Of a stretch of 64,000 nucleotides of DNA, positions 24,180 to 36,435 are shown one piece after another. The position numbers were made by a program, and so were the translations under genes. The stretch lies in assembly GCA_030278955.1 (NCBI GenBank), contig JAOANR010000005.1, positions 124,001 to 188,000 on the forward strand, in the 5' to 3' direction. The notes beneath the pieces are model-generated. The model was not told the DNA's origin. It made no database searches and was given only the letters and a program-made list of their open reading frames with translations. Source of the stretch: Hygrophila difformis. Taxonomy: Eukaryota > Streptophyta > Magnoliopsida > Lamiales > Acanthaceae. Positions within the stretch are counted from its first letter, which is position 1; each line of letters starts with the position of its first letter.

Positions 24180-24800
24180 TGTGTCATCCCCCCCAAATTG
24201 CCAATTCCCTATTGAACGGAAAACAGAAGCAACGGCCACCAACACCCACATCCGGCCATCCCTCCTTTCCGGCGACACCTCCATCACCACACCAGCTCCG
24301 CCACCACCGCACCTCCGACTCGGCATCCTCAAGCTCTCAAAACACCCGCGGCCGCCGCCGCCCCCTACCGGCACCTCCATCTCCGACCATCATCCATTCC
24401 GTCAGCCCTCTCCCAGATCTGCCACCATCGTCATCATCAATTCCATCTCCTCCACCCTTCTCCGGCGCCTCTGTCTCGTCGCCACCACTGCCGTTCTCCA
24501 ATTTCCGGCGCACTACCATCTCCGGCGCCCTCTCCTCCATTTTCGATAGCCACGGTCGCCGCCGTTTCCACCTCCATCTCCCTCAAGCCTTCCAGCCACC
24601 ACCGTAGCAAGCTCCCGCGAGCTCTGCCTACACCGTCGCTCGTCTCCACCTCACCTTCCGGCAGCTCCAGCACCTCCACCACTTCCCATTCTTCCACCAA
24701 GCTCGCGGCCTCCATCTCATGTCTCAGTCCCAAACTCCGACAGCCCACGCCGATTCGTCTCCACCCCAGCGGGATCTCAGCAGCCCCATTTCACCAACTG
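24180..24800. other. GC-rich block in U3 of G1
   Basis: A GC-rich island rich in CCACC/CCGCC triplets on the plus strand, open in several frames on both strands. It includes a 103-codon minus-strand frame (24437-24748) and Pro/Ser-rich plus-strand frames. G2 has it too (39515-40130), while the E LTR lacks it between its start and TATA. It looks like inserted or captured DNA; no protein family was recognised. Confidence 0.5.
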
Positions 24801-25423
24801 GCTAATGAACTCGATTGAAGAAGGAAAGGGAGCAGAACAAAGAAAACAGAAGAAAAAAATGGGGAAAGAGAAGGGAGGAAAGAGAAGAAGAGAGAGGAAA
24901 GAAGGAAAGGGGGAAAGAGAAAAAAATTTATCCAGACCTCGGGACTCCTGTCGCTAAGCAAAATTACTGTCGCGAAACTATGTCTAGCGACATGGAGTCT
25001 CAGGACAGGGAAAATGGTCTAGGGACAGGAGAAAAATTGTTTAGGGACAGGGACCCCTGTCGCTAGAGGAGAAAGCCAGTCGCTAAACATAGCTTAGGGA
25101 TATGAGAGGAAAATGGTTAACGCCACAGATCAGTCTCGCGACAGGGAGGAGTATCGCGCCACGACAATCGCGCCACGGACAGAGAAAGAAAAAGTAGCTT
25201 CACGAGCAAGTCACGTGATCTTCTCAAATTCAAATTCCCACATGCTCAATACACCGGAAGGTCCCGGGACCTCAGCTCCCGCAGCATAAAATTTTTGTCT
25301 TTTACTTCCTGGAGCTCGAGCTCCCGTCCCTTTGTTCACACAGCCCTGAATTAAAAGTGCAATTATATGTTGTGTCGCAACACAGATTTGTTTCACGACA
25401 CAACATTTTGCTTAGCGACACGG

Positions 25424-25469
25424 TGGGCCTTAAATGGGCCTAGGGTTTTCCTACTCCTCTATAAATATA
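25424..25469 (+). promoter_or_regulatory. Core promoter of G1: two TGGGCC boxes, telo-box, TATA
   Basis: TGGGCC at 25424-25429 and 25435-25440, TAGGGTTTT at 25441-25449 and TATAAATATA at 25460-25469. In plant genes, TGGGCY (site II) and telo-box (AAACCCTA) pairs mark promoters active in dividing cells. Confidence 0.65.
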
Positions 25470-26164
25470 TCCTCCCACCCCTTTGAACAGTAGCTACACA
25501 CCCATTTTTTTAGGTTTTTCTTTACTGTTCTTCTTGGAGGCACCCAAGGTGCTCTCCAAAATTAATTTAATGTAGATGGTTTCATGGCCATGTTATTTTT
25601 ATTTTCAGTTTTAGTTTGCTAGTTTTAGGCAATAAATGGGTTTCTAGTATTGTAGCCACTTTTATATTTTATTTTGTTTACAGTTGTAGGATTAGATTTG
25701 TGGGTTGAAAACACTTAATTAATGGGTGTATTTTGAACCATGTTTTGGTATTGTTGTTATACAAGAAAATTGCTCCAAAAATTCTGTCATGGGTTCCTCC
25801 CCATAATATCTACTATTTATCTTTATTATTTGTTGGTCACTTAACCATATTTTTATTATTTTTAGTTAGATTTAGTGATTTCTAGATTTAAAATGCATAA
25901 ACACATTGAAAATTTATCCCTTGATAGATTTAGTGTAGGTTTTACTTTAATTTTAGTTATGATAATTTGTGTTTGTTTTTGCTACTAGTACTACTTTTTG
26001 TTATATTTTTTTACTATTATGTTCTTGTTTTCTTTAATTTTTAGGTAGTATTTTTATTTTTCTTTTCATTTCTAGTGCATTAGATCTAACTAGGGATGAT
26101 ATTGAAAGTGTTTGTGCATACTAAAAAAAATCCATTTCCTATATTGTATTGCATAACGTTGTAA

Positions 26165-26860
26165 CCCCACGGGTTGCTACGTAATATTCCCGGTGTGATT
26201 CCGCGGATCACAACGCAATTTTATGCAATGCAATGTAAGATCCAAAATACTTCAAAAATTTTATAAATTACTCACGTCGTGAGACTCCCGTCGTGATCCC
26301 ACGGATCACGACGCACCTTTTCCCTCTCTCACAACGGGAGTACGCCAAAATTTTTATAAAAATTTTATAAAAACCCATGTCGCAAGACCCCCATATCGTG
26401 AACCCATGGTTCACGACACACTTCTCAGTCTAGCGACATGGGACCAAACACTTAGAATTTTTTCTAAAAACCCTCATGTCGTAGGACCCATGTCGTGAGA
26501 CCATGTCTCACGACACAATTTTTGTCTAGAGACATGAGACCTATGCCTTAGAAAAATTCTAAAACTCCACCTGTCGCGAGACCCATGGCGCGGAACCTAT
26601 GTTCGCGACACAATTATGGCTTCACGACTCGGTTCCCATCTCTTTTGATTTCCAAAAATTCTGACTTCCAACCCCCATGTCGCGAGACTCCTGTCGTGAG
26701 ACCATGTCTCACGACACACTTTTTGTCTATCGACATGGAAACCCTAAATTTCTAAAAAAAAAAATCCAATTTCTCTTATTAACCACCCTTCATGTCGTGA
26801 TCCTCTCGTCGTGAACCCACGGTTCACGACGCAATTTCTGTCTCACGACATGCATGACAC
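26165..26860 (+). repeat. Nested stem-loop array in G1, downstream of TATA
   Basis: About seven modules of 60 to 90 bases. Good inner hairpins: 26289-26299 with 26303-26313 (loop cac), 26396-26404 with 26408-26416 (cat), 26491-26501 with 26505-26515 (cat), 26692-26716 and 26807-26831. Several modules also have an outer stem, for example 26374-26383 with 26433-26442 (cccatgtcgc / gcgacatggg). Module sequences differ but keep pairing. Confidence 0.85.
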
Positions 26861-28801
26861 TCTCTTGCCAAATTTTTATTCTCCATCTCATCCCATTAAT
26901 TAATTGAACCTTTATATTAATATTTTGAGGTTGAAATCCAATGATTTCAACCCATGATTAATTTGATATAAAGAACTTTGTTCAATTTTCCATTAAAAGA
27001 TTTTTCTACAAAAATTAAACTCTAATGATCTAAGTATATAATCAGGACTGTAATTAATTAATTATGAAATGAGTGATTATTTAGACATAAATAGTAATTA
27101 TGGATTTAATTCCATAACCTTGGATGAGAAACCATTGTTTCTCATACAAGATTATTTTTCTTTTAATCCCAAAAATATTTTCTTTTATTTATTTTGTCTT
27201 TCCCTGTGTTGTGTGAAACGAATAGTGAAAAATATCATAGAATAATGTTGGCGAACGGTCCCTTTACCGGGAAATGAAGTAGTCCTTAGTCTGTGTATTA
27301 ATTACTATTTGTTATTTTGCATGGTTTGGATAGTGACTGACGAGGTCAGGCGAACGGTCCTCTCACCGGGAAATGAAGTAGCCACTCAGTCAGTCCCTGT
27401 CTGAATACAGTTTTATTTTCTTATTTTATTTTCAAACCCGAATTTCAAACTGTAATATTATCAGACTGTGTCGATCAACACTGTTTGACTGGTATTATAG
27501 TGAGAAAATATGTAGGCTTTTCTCTCATTTCACAGATAGTAGAAATCTTAATGATAGCGATCACTGTCATTTAAGGTCTTCTGCTGTCTAAAATCATGCC
27601 ACCCAAATGAGAGGGAAATTTGACAGCAGATGTTTGCAGTCCACCCAATCGTTTTGCCATCTTTTTAGCCAAAAATAAATTCTTCTCATCTCGGCTATTT
27701 CACATTCTGTCTAAACCCAGTTTATATTTTGGGATAATTTAATTTTACACTTCTCATATAAAATTATGCATGATAATATTATGTAACCATTGTGGTCAAA
27801 TTATATTGGGATCCGTCCCTTGGACATAGAAGTCTTGATTTTTAATCAGATGTCTCATAATAAATTTCCAACAAAAATTCATTTATAAAATCCGGATCTG
27901 AGTAAGGGATAAATTCCACAGTTATGACTAACTCATATCCGACTGGTGGTTGATTTTGGGAAATTAGAAGCAGAGTCAATGATTAGGTCTCGCCTAGACT
28001 GAAAGGATCTGTGTTTTAATTGAGAGTCTAGTACCTGTTTAGGGAATGATTTTCAAACATCAATTATTTTCCAAAATTGTTGTATGTTGGAATTCTTGTA
28101 TTAAATATTGTACTGAATCAGAGTCCATTTGGATTCAGATAAGGTGTGATAGAGAATACTAGAAGAACAACATGTGGGCCTTGGTTATTTTCTAAGGTAG
28201 GGTTGAGTATTCTTTCAACTACTATCCTCTTCTGCCAAAGCCTATTTTTGAGTCCTGAGTGGGTGCATCCGGAACGAGCTAATTTATTAGTTCGTTTCAT
28301 TAGTTTGTATCTCATAACCACCAGGAAGGAAGTGAACACTGCAAGCGGTTCACCGAGATCTGGGAATTCTTGATCCACATCCAGTCATTAAGACTGGGGG
28401 CTTTCATTTACTACTAGTATGAAGCTTTTGTAACTTCCGAGTGATAGGATTTTAAAATGCTTACTTTACTACTTTCTTTTAAACGCTTTTATAGAGGTCA
28501 CTCGGATGCGTCGCTAGATCTTCTAACAACTACTAGGACTGGGAGTTAAGGGATAGTTCAGGCTTAATTTTAGTCTTTGGGTGTGACCGGGGGAATGATA
28601 GGAGTACCTGGCACTTCAACTAATGATTTGTCAGGTGTTGCTTGTCCACCACAGATAAATAATATACCTTGGCAATGCATTGCAAGGGTAGTTCTGTGTC
28701 TGTGGTATCTTAGAATTTGTTGTCTTAAGAGCATGTAAACTCTCACTGTAAGTACCTGTCTGACAAAGGGAACATGGTATAGAGAGCATGAGAGTTAGCT
28801 A

Positions 28802-30973
28802 TGTAACACCCCGGATAATTAATTCATGATTAATTAAATTAATTGTGATTAATTAACACAAATAATTTATGCTTGGGCCTATTGTAGATTTCTTGCAAGC
28901 ATTTAAACAATAAATAGTGGGTGCCCAACCCACTTGAAGGAATAAGTTGGCCCAACATAAAAGAGAGGATGATGAGGTTAGCCCAAGAGGATGGAGCCCA
29001 AGCCCATGACCCATTGAGAACCCTCAAATTAGCCATTGACCCCCATTTTTCACTTTGAACACTTCAAAAATTTGGGATTCCCGTCACTATGGAGTAAGGT
29101 GGAGGAAAAAGGTGATTTTGTGGAGATTTAGCCAATTTCTACTCAAATTGACTTGGAGGATTGGCTATATAACTTATGGTAAGTGATTTCCTTGCATTAT
29201 TTCTTGTTTTTGAGGGTTTAAAGATGGATTTTGGTGGGTGTTCTTCCAAGTGACGAATTTGGGGTTTTGGTAATGATTTTGTAGTTTTGAGTTGGGGAAG
29301 CTTGGCACTATCTTCCTATTGAGTTGGTGAACTTGCTTTGTTGTTGAGGTAACTATTCTTAGCACAATCCTTGTTTTAAATTGGTTTTGAAATGCATGTT
29401 GGAGTTGGGGAAGATTATGAAGAGGATGATGATTGATTTTAAGTTTTGGGGGTTCGATTTGTCAAATGTAGCTTGCGGAAACTTGTGGAATTGAAGTTTA
29501 AAGACATCATATACTAAGGCAAGGAGTAGTATAACTTATTTGGGGAAGGGATTGGCATGGAAATGGCTGAAAAATCACCATTTCCGCATTGTGTGGCTGT
29601 GCAGAGGCATTCTGTGCCTTGCGCGTGCCCATGCCTAACGCGTTGATTTTCCTCTGTTTGCCTGCTTCAGTTATTTTCTTGCGCGTGCCCACGCCTAACG
29701 CGCCCGAGAGCGCTGCCTCCCCTGTTTTGCCTCTTTTATTCATTCCTTCTATTTGTTTCGCATTTTCACTTCTCTTTAATCTTCATATGAATGTTGGACA
29801 TTGATAAATGATGTTTAAAACTTGTGCTAGGATAACTTAGGCGTAAAGGGGTGTTTCACATAAACCTTATGTTGTCTTAGAATAATGAAGAATGCAAAAT
29901 TATATGGATTCCTTTTGTAATTCTTGTGCCGTTATGTGTGTGGTTTGGCAAGCCCGGATATGTGTTCATCTATAGTACCATGTGGGAATTATCTCCGGTT
30001 TTCGCCATGTGGGATGAGTTCTCCGGCCTTCGACCATGTGAGATGTTATCTCCGGTCATGACCCGCTTGAGGCTGCTCTGATCGGGTGATCATCCAGCTC
30101 TCTCCACTTTATTTGGTACCTAGCCGGGGTGTAGGCTAAATCGTCCGCGGCAGGGGCGATCTGAACAATCATGCTACCTAGGGAGAGCCATTGGACTCTC
30201 ACCGGCGGTACATGGTTGGCCATGGTTCTTAGGAAGCGCACTAGACATATCTATGTGATACATTTAGGTTAGATAGACATATCAGGTCATTGCATATCAC
30301 GTCATTTATACATCTAACATTTGTGTATGCAGTGTATGGCATGGTTGAAGCACCGGTATGGGACAATGTGATGTTTATTACTCTACTCTTGTTGTTACTA
30401 TCTTTATTATCACTACTATTATATTTACCTACTGTTTTATACCCTTCCCAATGCTCTGCTAATTCTATTCCTTGCGCAGTACTTATGTACTGACACCTTG
30501 CTATTTGTTTTTCTTATAGATACTCCAAGGGACGGCGCCGGGCATGTGAGGGATCATGGGGACGAGTGAATCTATGTTGCTCTATGACTATGCTTTGTGA
30601 TTTAGTATTGCTTATATTGTTGCTAGATTATACTTGGGCTTGTATTCCTATCTTCTTGTTTTCATGTTGGCCGGTGAGCCAAGTGTTGAGACAATGCCAT
30701 GCTTATCCTTTACTTGTGTTGGGACACTATGTTTAAACTAGACTTATCTATCATGTCGAAACACTTTGACTCTTTTTGTAAGCCAACCTTTGGATATTGT
30801 GTTGTTAATTAGGTGGTATTTTCCTTCCGGTGTTATATTTACTGCTTGCTGGTTATGTGACTCTGGTTACCTTGCTTCGTATCACGAATCTTAAGCTGAT
30901 TGGCCAACAGTTTAGGTGAAATGGTACGACAGTAACGTCGCGAAAATGGTTTTAAATTTTCGGGTCGTTAAAT
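28802..30973 (+). repeat. 5' LTR of element C (about 2170 bp)
   Basis: Starts tgtaacaccccgg and ends just before the PBS. Inside are a likely TATA (ctatataac near 29165), a twice-repeated unit cttgcgcgtgcccacgccta (near 29618 and 29679), and three tandem copies of a 27 to 28 base unit (ccatgtgg..tctccgg, 29978-30062). The exact 3' base is uncertain by 2 to 3 positions. Confidence 0.85.
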
Positions 30974-30975
30974 AT

Positions 30976-30988
30976 TGGTATCAGAGCT
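30976..30988 (+). other. Primer binding site of element C
   Basis: tggtatcagagct directly after the LTR, matching the initiator-Met-tRNA pattern seen in D. Confidence 0.85.
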
Positions 30989-31270
30989 ATTTTGCTCTTC
31001 TACGTGCTTAAAATTTGACAAAAGTCATGTGGTGAGGTGTGTGGGGGATTGCATATAGAATAGGTTGCATTGTTTTCTGCTAGTTGATATATTTTAGCAT
31101 GATTATATTTTTGAACTGCGCACCTCATGGATTTAATTCATGGTTTGAGTAGAACCATGGTTGAGTCATGAGATGTCCTTGGAGATCTATACTTGGTTAT
31201 TTGTTTATATGTATATATGTTTTATTTATGTATACCGCTTAATACTGAGTCTTGGTTCTTTTGAGTACAG

Positions 31271-32382
31271 GATGCCACCAAGGAGAGGTAGACCTCGTCG
31301 AAATCCCGGACCAAATTTTGGTGATAGGGGTTATGACCTTGTTGAGGAGGGAAATGGAATTACTGATGATGAGCCAGAATATGCAGGTGATCCCATTCCC
31401 CCACCGCCACAACCACAACCACAACCAGGACCTATGCCTTTTGACCAGGCCCAGTTTATGCAGCAAATGTTTGCCTTTATGCAAACCATGAATCAGGGAC
31501 AGTGGGCAGGGCCAGCTCATCCGCCTCCACCTCAGCCTCCAGTGGACTATGTCTATTTAGCCAGGCACCATCAGCCGCCTATCTTCTGTGGCGGGTCTGA
31601 TCCACTTGCTCTTGATGACTTGGTTTATCAAATGAATCGAGTATTCGAGAATATCAATTGTCCTGAGGATAAGAAGGTAAGAGTGGGTAGTCAATACCTA
31701 TCTGGCCCTGCTTTACATTGGTGGAGGGCAACGTCAAATGAGTTTGGAGCAGTTCCACACTTCACTTGGGAGACTTTCTGTAAAACTCTACGTTCGCATT
31801 TTTACACTACTCAAATGTTAAATGCCAAGAAGAAAGAGTTTCTTACCTTGGAGCAAACTGGGAACATGACGGTGACAGAATACTATCAACGGTTTGTGGA
31901 GCTTATGAGTTATGCCCCGGAGTTGGTCTCTGATGAGGAGTCCAAAATCTCTAGATTTGTTGATGGGCTGAGATCGGAGATTAGGGCAAGCCATGGGGTT
32001 CATTATACTTCTCTTAGTGTTGCGTATGATCAGGCCTTGTTTGTGGAAAGGGACAGGGATGACACACAGCGCGCTTGGTCTAACAAGCGTCGGGATAAGG
32101 GAAAGGGAGCAGCTAGTTCTAGCCGACAGCAACATGGCAGAGGTGATATACATCGACCAAGGGAGCACGTTGTCTTCAAGCCTGGGGTATTTTGCTGGCA
32201 GTGTCGTCAGGAGGGCCACTATCGTGACCATCGTCCACAGTTATCTCGACCTACTGGACCTCCATCCTATGCTACCACACGTTGAGGGGCACAGAGAGGG
32301 CGAGGCGTATTGAGGGGCCGTGGAGGTCGCCTCAATGCCATAGAGCGGGCTTACGCTCAGGGTCGGGATGATGTGCTCACTG
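31271..32382 (+). pseudogene. gag: Element C gag, broken
   Basis: The start is MPPRRGRPRRNPG (ATG at 31271), the usual basic gag start in this lineage; upstream open frame is ignored. A Pro/Gln-rich region is followed by the gag domain (FCGGSDPLALDDLVYQMNRV, HWWRATSNEF, EFLTLEQTGNMTVTEYYQRF, RFVDGLRSEIRASHGVHYTS). The zinc knuckle reads CWQCRQEGHYRDHR, so the last metal-binding Cys is Arg. A TGA at 32283-32285 stops the frame, which continues open to the intron-like segment at 32383. Confidence 0.88.
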
Positions 32383-32462
32383 GTAAGCTTTACATTTTTT
32401 TTATTATTTTTTTATTTATATGGTATGGTGTGCTTATCAGTTTTATTGAATTGTTAGGATAG
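32383..32462 (+). other. Intron-like T-rich segment between gag and protease of element C
   Basis: 80 bases beginning gtaagctt and ending gatag, very T-rich, as plant introns are. Removing it would place the gag frame directly in the downstream pol frame (frames differ by the right amount). Without removal, stops follow within the segment. Alternative: a simple T-rich insertion. Confidence 0.45.
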
Positions 32463-35400
32463 CACCTCATGTGGTTATAGGTGTAGGTACTATCTTAGTC
32501 GACCATATCCCAGCTTATGTGCTTTATGATTCTGAAGCCTCGTGCTCATTTATATCAACTAGATTTGTGTCAAAGCATGATGTGGGACAATTGGAGGAAC
32601 ACCATCTGCCGGTGTTTATGCCTTCATGATCTATTATTGAAAGTCAATGGATTAAGCCTGATGCACATATCCAGATAAGGGGACGTGACTTTAGGGCAGA
32701 TTTGGTTGTATTAGATCTGGCAGACTTCGATGTGATACTAGGGATGGACTGGTTATCGAAATACCATGCCAGGCTTGATTGTGGCATTCCCCGCATCTCT
32801 TTCTTGGACGAAGAGGGTAATACTGTGGTCTATTATCCTCCTAACATTCGTGTGATATCTTCTACTTCTTTTGCTTCTTTGATATGCAGGGGTTATCCTG
32901 TATGCATTTGTCATGTACATGAGGTGGATGCATCAGCACCTGCTTCATCCATAGATCATATTCCTATTGTCTTTGAGTTTCCAGATGTCTTCCCTGATGA
33001 GATTCCAGGACTTCCCCCTATTAAGGAGATCGATTTCACCATCGATCTTATACCAGGATCTGCTCCGATTGCAAAGACTCCGTACCAAATGGCGCCTGCA
33101 GAGCTTAGAGAATTGAAGGAACAACTGAAGGAATTGTTGGATAAAGGATACATCCAGCCAAGTAGTTCACCTTGGGGTGCACCAGTTATATTCGTAAAGA
33201 AGAAGGATGGGAGTCTGTGTATGTGCATCGACTATAGAGGACGGAATGAGGCGACTATTAAGAACATGTATCCATTGCCAAGAATTGATGACCCGTTTGA
33301 CCAACTCAGAGGAGCAAGTATATTTTCTAAGATTGATCTCAGGTCTGGATACCATCAGATACGGGTGGCAGAGGCTGATAGGGAAAAGACTGCCTTTCGG
33401 ACTAGATATGGACATTTTGAGTTCACTGTCATGCCTTTTGGACTAACAAATGCACCAGCTGTGTTTATGGATCTTATGCATCGTATCTTCAGACCTTGGC
33501 TTGATATATGTGTGGTGATCTTCATTGATGATATTCTGGTATATTCCCCCAGCCTACAGATGCATAAACAACATTTGAGGACGATATTGCGGGTACTTCG
33601 GGAGCACAGGTTGTACGCCAAGCTGTCCAAGTGCGAATTTTGGCTTGAGAAAGTGTCATTTTTAGGACACATAATTTCTGGAGAAGGAATTTCAGTGGAT
33701 CCAGCCAAGGTGGATGCAGTATTAGAATGGAAGCAAACCTGCTAATGTTAGTGAAGTGCGGAGTTTCCTTGGGCTCGTTGGGTATTACAGGAGATTTATA
33801 GAAGGGTTTGCTAGCATTGCTAGGCCATTGACTCAGTTGCTCAAGAAGAATGCGAGGTTTAGTTGGGATGAAGATTGTCAGAAGGCTTTTGAACTATTAA
33901 AGGAAAAGGTGTCTGAAGCCCCAGTTCTTGTTCTACCTGATGAATCGGGGGAGTATGAGGTGTATACCGATGCCTCGCACCGTGGCTTGGGATGTGTACT
34001 AATGCAACATGAAAGGGTCATTGCGTATGCATCACGCCAGCTGAAGCCCCATGAGTTGAACTATCCTACGCATAATTTGGAGATGGCTGCGGTAATTCAT
34101 GCACTTAAGATTTGGAGACATTATTTATATGGGGCTAAATGTCAGATATTCTCTGATCACAAGAATGTCAAATGTCTTTACACTTCGGATAAGATGAGTG
34201 GTCGTCAACGAAGATGGTTGGAGTTCATGCATGTTTATGACACCAACATACAATATATTGAAGGTAAGGCCAATAGAGTGGCTGATGCATTGAGTAAAAA
34301 AGGGCATATGATGAATTCTATTACTCTTCCATGGAGTTTCAAGCAGGAGCTTGAGAGAGTCGAGATAATAGTGGTACCATTTGGTTTGAAAAGAAGGTTA
34401 AATACATTGGTGGCGATGCCCTCGTTGATCGAAGAAATAAGGCTAGGTCAAGCTATGAGCAATGAAATGATGGAACTTCGGGCAAGGATATATCAAGGGA
34501 AAGCTGAAGGATTCAGGGTGGATGATCACGGGATGATTCGGTTCAAGGATAGGTGGTGTGTGCCATCACAAAGTGAGATGACCAAGAAAAGGATTTTGGA
34601 GGAGGCACACAATACACCATACTCAGTACATCCTGGAGCAGTCAAAATGTACAAGGATTTAAGGACGACGTATTGATGGAAGAATATGAAGAAAGAAGTA
34701 GCAGAATTCGTGGCAAGGTGTGCCACATTCCAAAAAGTGAAAGCTGAGCATATGAGGCCGATGGGAATGTTGCAACCGTTGGAGATTCCCATTTGGAAAT
34801 GGGAATCCATTGCTATGGACTTCGTGACTGGGTTACCAAAGACTAGGCACGGGTTGGACACTATCTGGGTGGTTGTTGATAGGTTGACTAAGAGTGTGGT
34901 GTTCATACCTATGCGATTAAAATGGAGCATGCAGAAGTTAATAAATGCTTATATTCAACAAGTGGTGAAGGGATTTGGAGTTCCTCGGGAAATTGTATCT
35001 GACAAGGATTCAAGGTTCTTATCCAAGTTTTGGAGGGAAGTACAGGTGGCTTTTGAGACACAGATAAGTATGAGTACTGCATGGCACCCTCAGACCGATG
35101 GACAGAGTGAGAGGACTATTAGGACCTTGGAGGATATGCTGCGAGCTTGTGTGTTGGATTTCCAAGGCACGTGGGTGGATCATTTACCACTAGTGGAATT
35201 CTCCTACAATAACAGCTATCATTCGAGCATCAAGATGGCACCATTTGAAGCTTTGTATGGAAGAAAGTGTCGAACACCTTTGTGTTGGAATGACCCGTCG
35301 GAACATATTGTGATGGGTCCAGATTTGATTGAGCAGACATCAGAGATTTTGAGGATTATCAGAGACCGAATGAAAGAAGCTCAAGACAGACAGAAGAGCT

Positions 35401-35867
35401 ACGCCGATCTTAGAAGAAGGGACATTGAGTTCGCCGTAGGAGACTGGGTATTGCTCAGAGTGTTATCTGTGCGTGGTGTGAAGAGTTTTGGAAAGAAAGG
35501 TAAGTTGAGTCCCCGCTACATAGGTCCATACGAAGTGATCAAGAGGATTGGGAAGGTGGCTTATCGTTTGGAATTACCTATAGAAGTCGGGAACGTTCAT
35601 AATGTTTTCCATGTATCGCAATTGAGAAAGTTTGTATCCGATCCTAACAAGATTATTCAGCCCGATGAGGTAGAACTGGATGAAAGCCTGGAGTATGAGG
35701 AGTATCCAGTTGCAATCTTAGATGTTAAGGACAAGGTACTTCGGAACAAGATAATCCGGATGGTGAAGGTGTTATGGACACGACATGGGGTGGAAGATGC
35801 TACTTGGGAGACGGAGGAGAACATGCAAGAGAGATACCCTGAATTGGACTTGACTACAATTCAATAA
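32463..35867 (+). pseudogene. pol: Element C pol: protease, RT, RNase H, integrase and chromodomain-like tail, broken
   Basis: Domains in order: protease with active site YDSEASCSFIS (Gly replaced by Glu); RT ([25 protein letters not shown], catalytic FIDDILVYS near 33525); RNase H (TDASHRGLGCVLMQ, SDHKNVKCLY); integrase with HNTPYSVHPGAVKMYKDL. The last zinc-binding Cys of integrase is Phe (ARCATFQKVKAEH). The DDE residues appear present (AMDFVTGLP near 34813, VSDKDSRF near 34996, TDGQSERTIRTLE near 35095). The tail RHGVEDATWETEENMQERYP (ending 35867) resembles a chromodomain, which in this lineage steers integration to heterochromatin. Breaks: a stop near 32625, a one-base frameshift near 33738 and a stop at about 34674. 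Confidence 0.9.
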
Positions 35868-35913
35868 AGGTAACCCTTAAAATATTCTTTCACATTCGAG
35901 GACGAATGACACT

Positions 35914-35926
35914 AAGGGGGAGAGAA
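35914..35926 (+). other. Polypurine tract of element C
   Basis: aagggggagagaa immediately before the 3' LTR start tgtaatacc (35927). It would prime plus-strand DNA synthesis. Confidence 0.9.
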
Positions 35927-35935
35927 TGTAATACC

Positions 35936-36435
35936 NNNNNNNNNNNNNNNNNNNNNNNNNNNNNNNNNNNNNNNNNNNNNNNNNNNNNNNNNNNNNNNNN
36001 NNNNNNNNNNNNNNNNNNNNNNNNNNNNNNNNNNNNNNNNNNNNNNNNNNNNNNNNNNNNNNNNNNNNNNNNNNNNNNNNNNNNNNNNNNNNNNNNNNNN
36101 NNNNNNNNNNNNNNNNNNNNNNNNNNNNNNNNNNNNNNNNNNNNNNNNNNNNNNNNNNNNNNNNNNNNNNNNNNNNNNNNNNNNNNNNNNNNNNNNNNNN
36201 NNNNNNNNNNNNNNNNNNNNNNNNNNNNNNNNNNNNNNNNNNNNNNNNNNNNNNNNNNNNNNNNNNNNNNNNNNNNNNNNNNNNNNNNNNNNNNNNNNNN
36301 NNNNNNNNNNNNNNNNNNNNNNNNNNNNNNNNNNNNNNNNNNNNNNNNNNNNNNNNNNNNNNNNNNNNNNNNNNNNNNNNNNNNNNNNNNNNNNNNNNNN
36401 NNNNNNNNNNNNNNNNNNNNNNNNNNNNNNNNNNN
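35936..36435. other. Scaffold gap of exactly 500 N
   Basis: A round 500 usually marks an unknown-size gap. It falls nine bases into the 3' LTR of element C. Confidence 0.95.

Larger units (their letters stand above)
23755..28801 (+). repeat. LTR G1: long Athila-type LTR, cut by element C
   Basis: It starts TGATAATGGCC, the same start that abuts element D in element E, and follows the G2 sequence (39095-44107) nearly base for base until element C begins at 28802. The last roughly 580 bases present in G2 are missing on this side. It contains a GC-rich block, a purine-rich stretch (24812-24930), a TATA promoter (25460) and a stem-loop array (26165-26860). ORFs inside are short, overlap on both strands, and lack support as genes. 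Confidence 0.8.

Noticed and set aside
24163..24607. Pro/Ser-rich plus-strand ORFs in the GC-rich block
   Set aside because: Overlapping open frames on both strands are expected in GC-rich triplet-like sequence; no start context, domain or splice evidence. Kept only as a possible capture.
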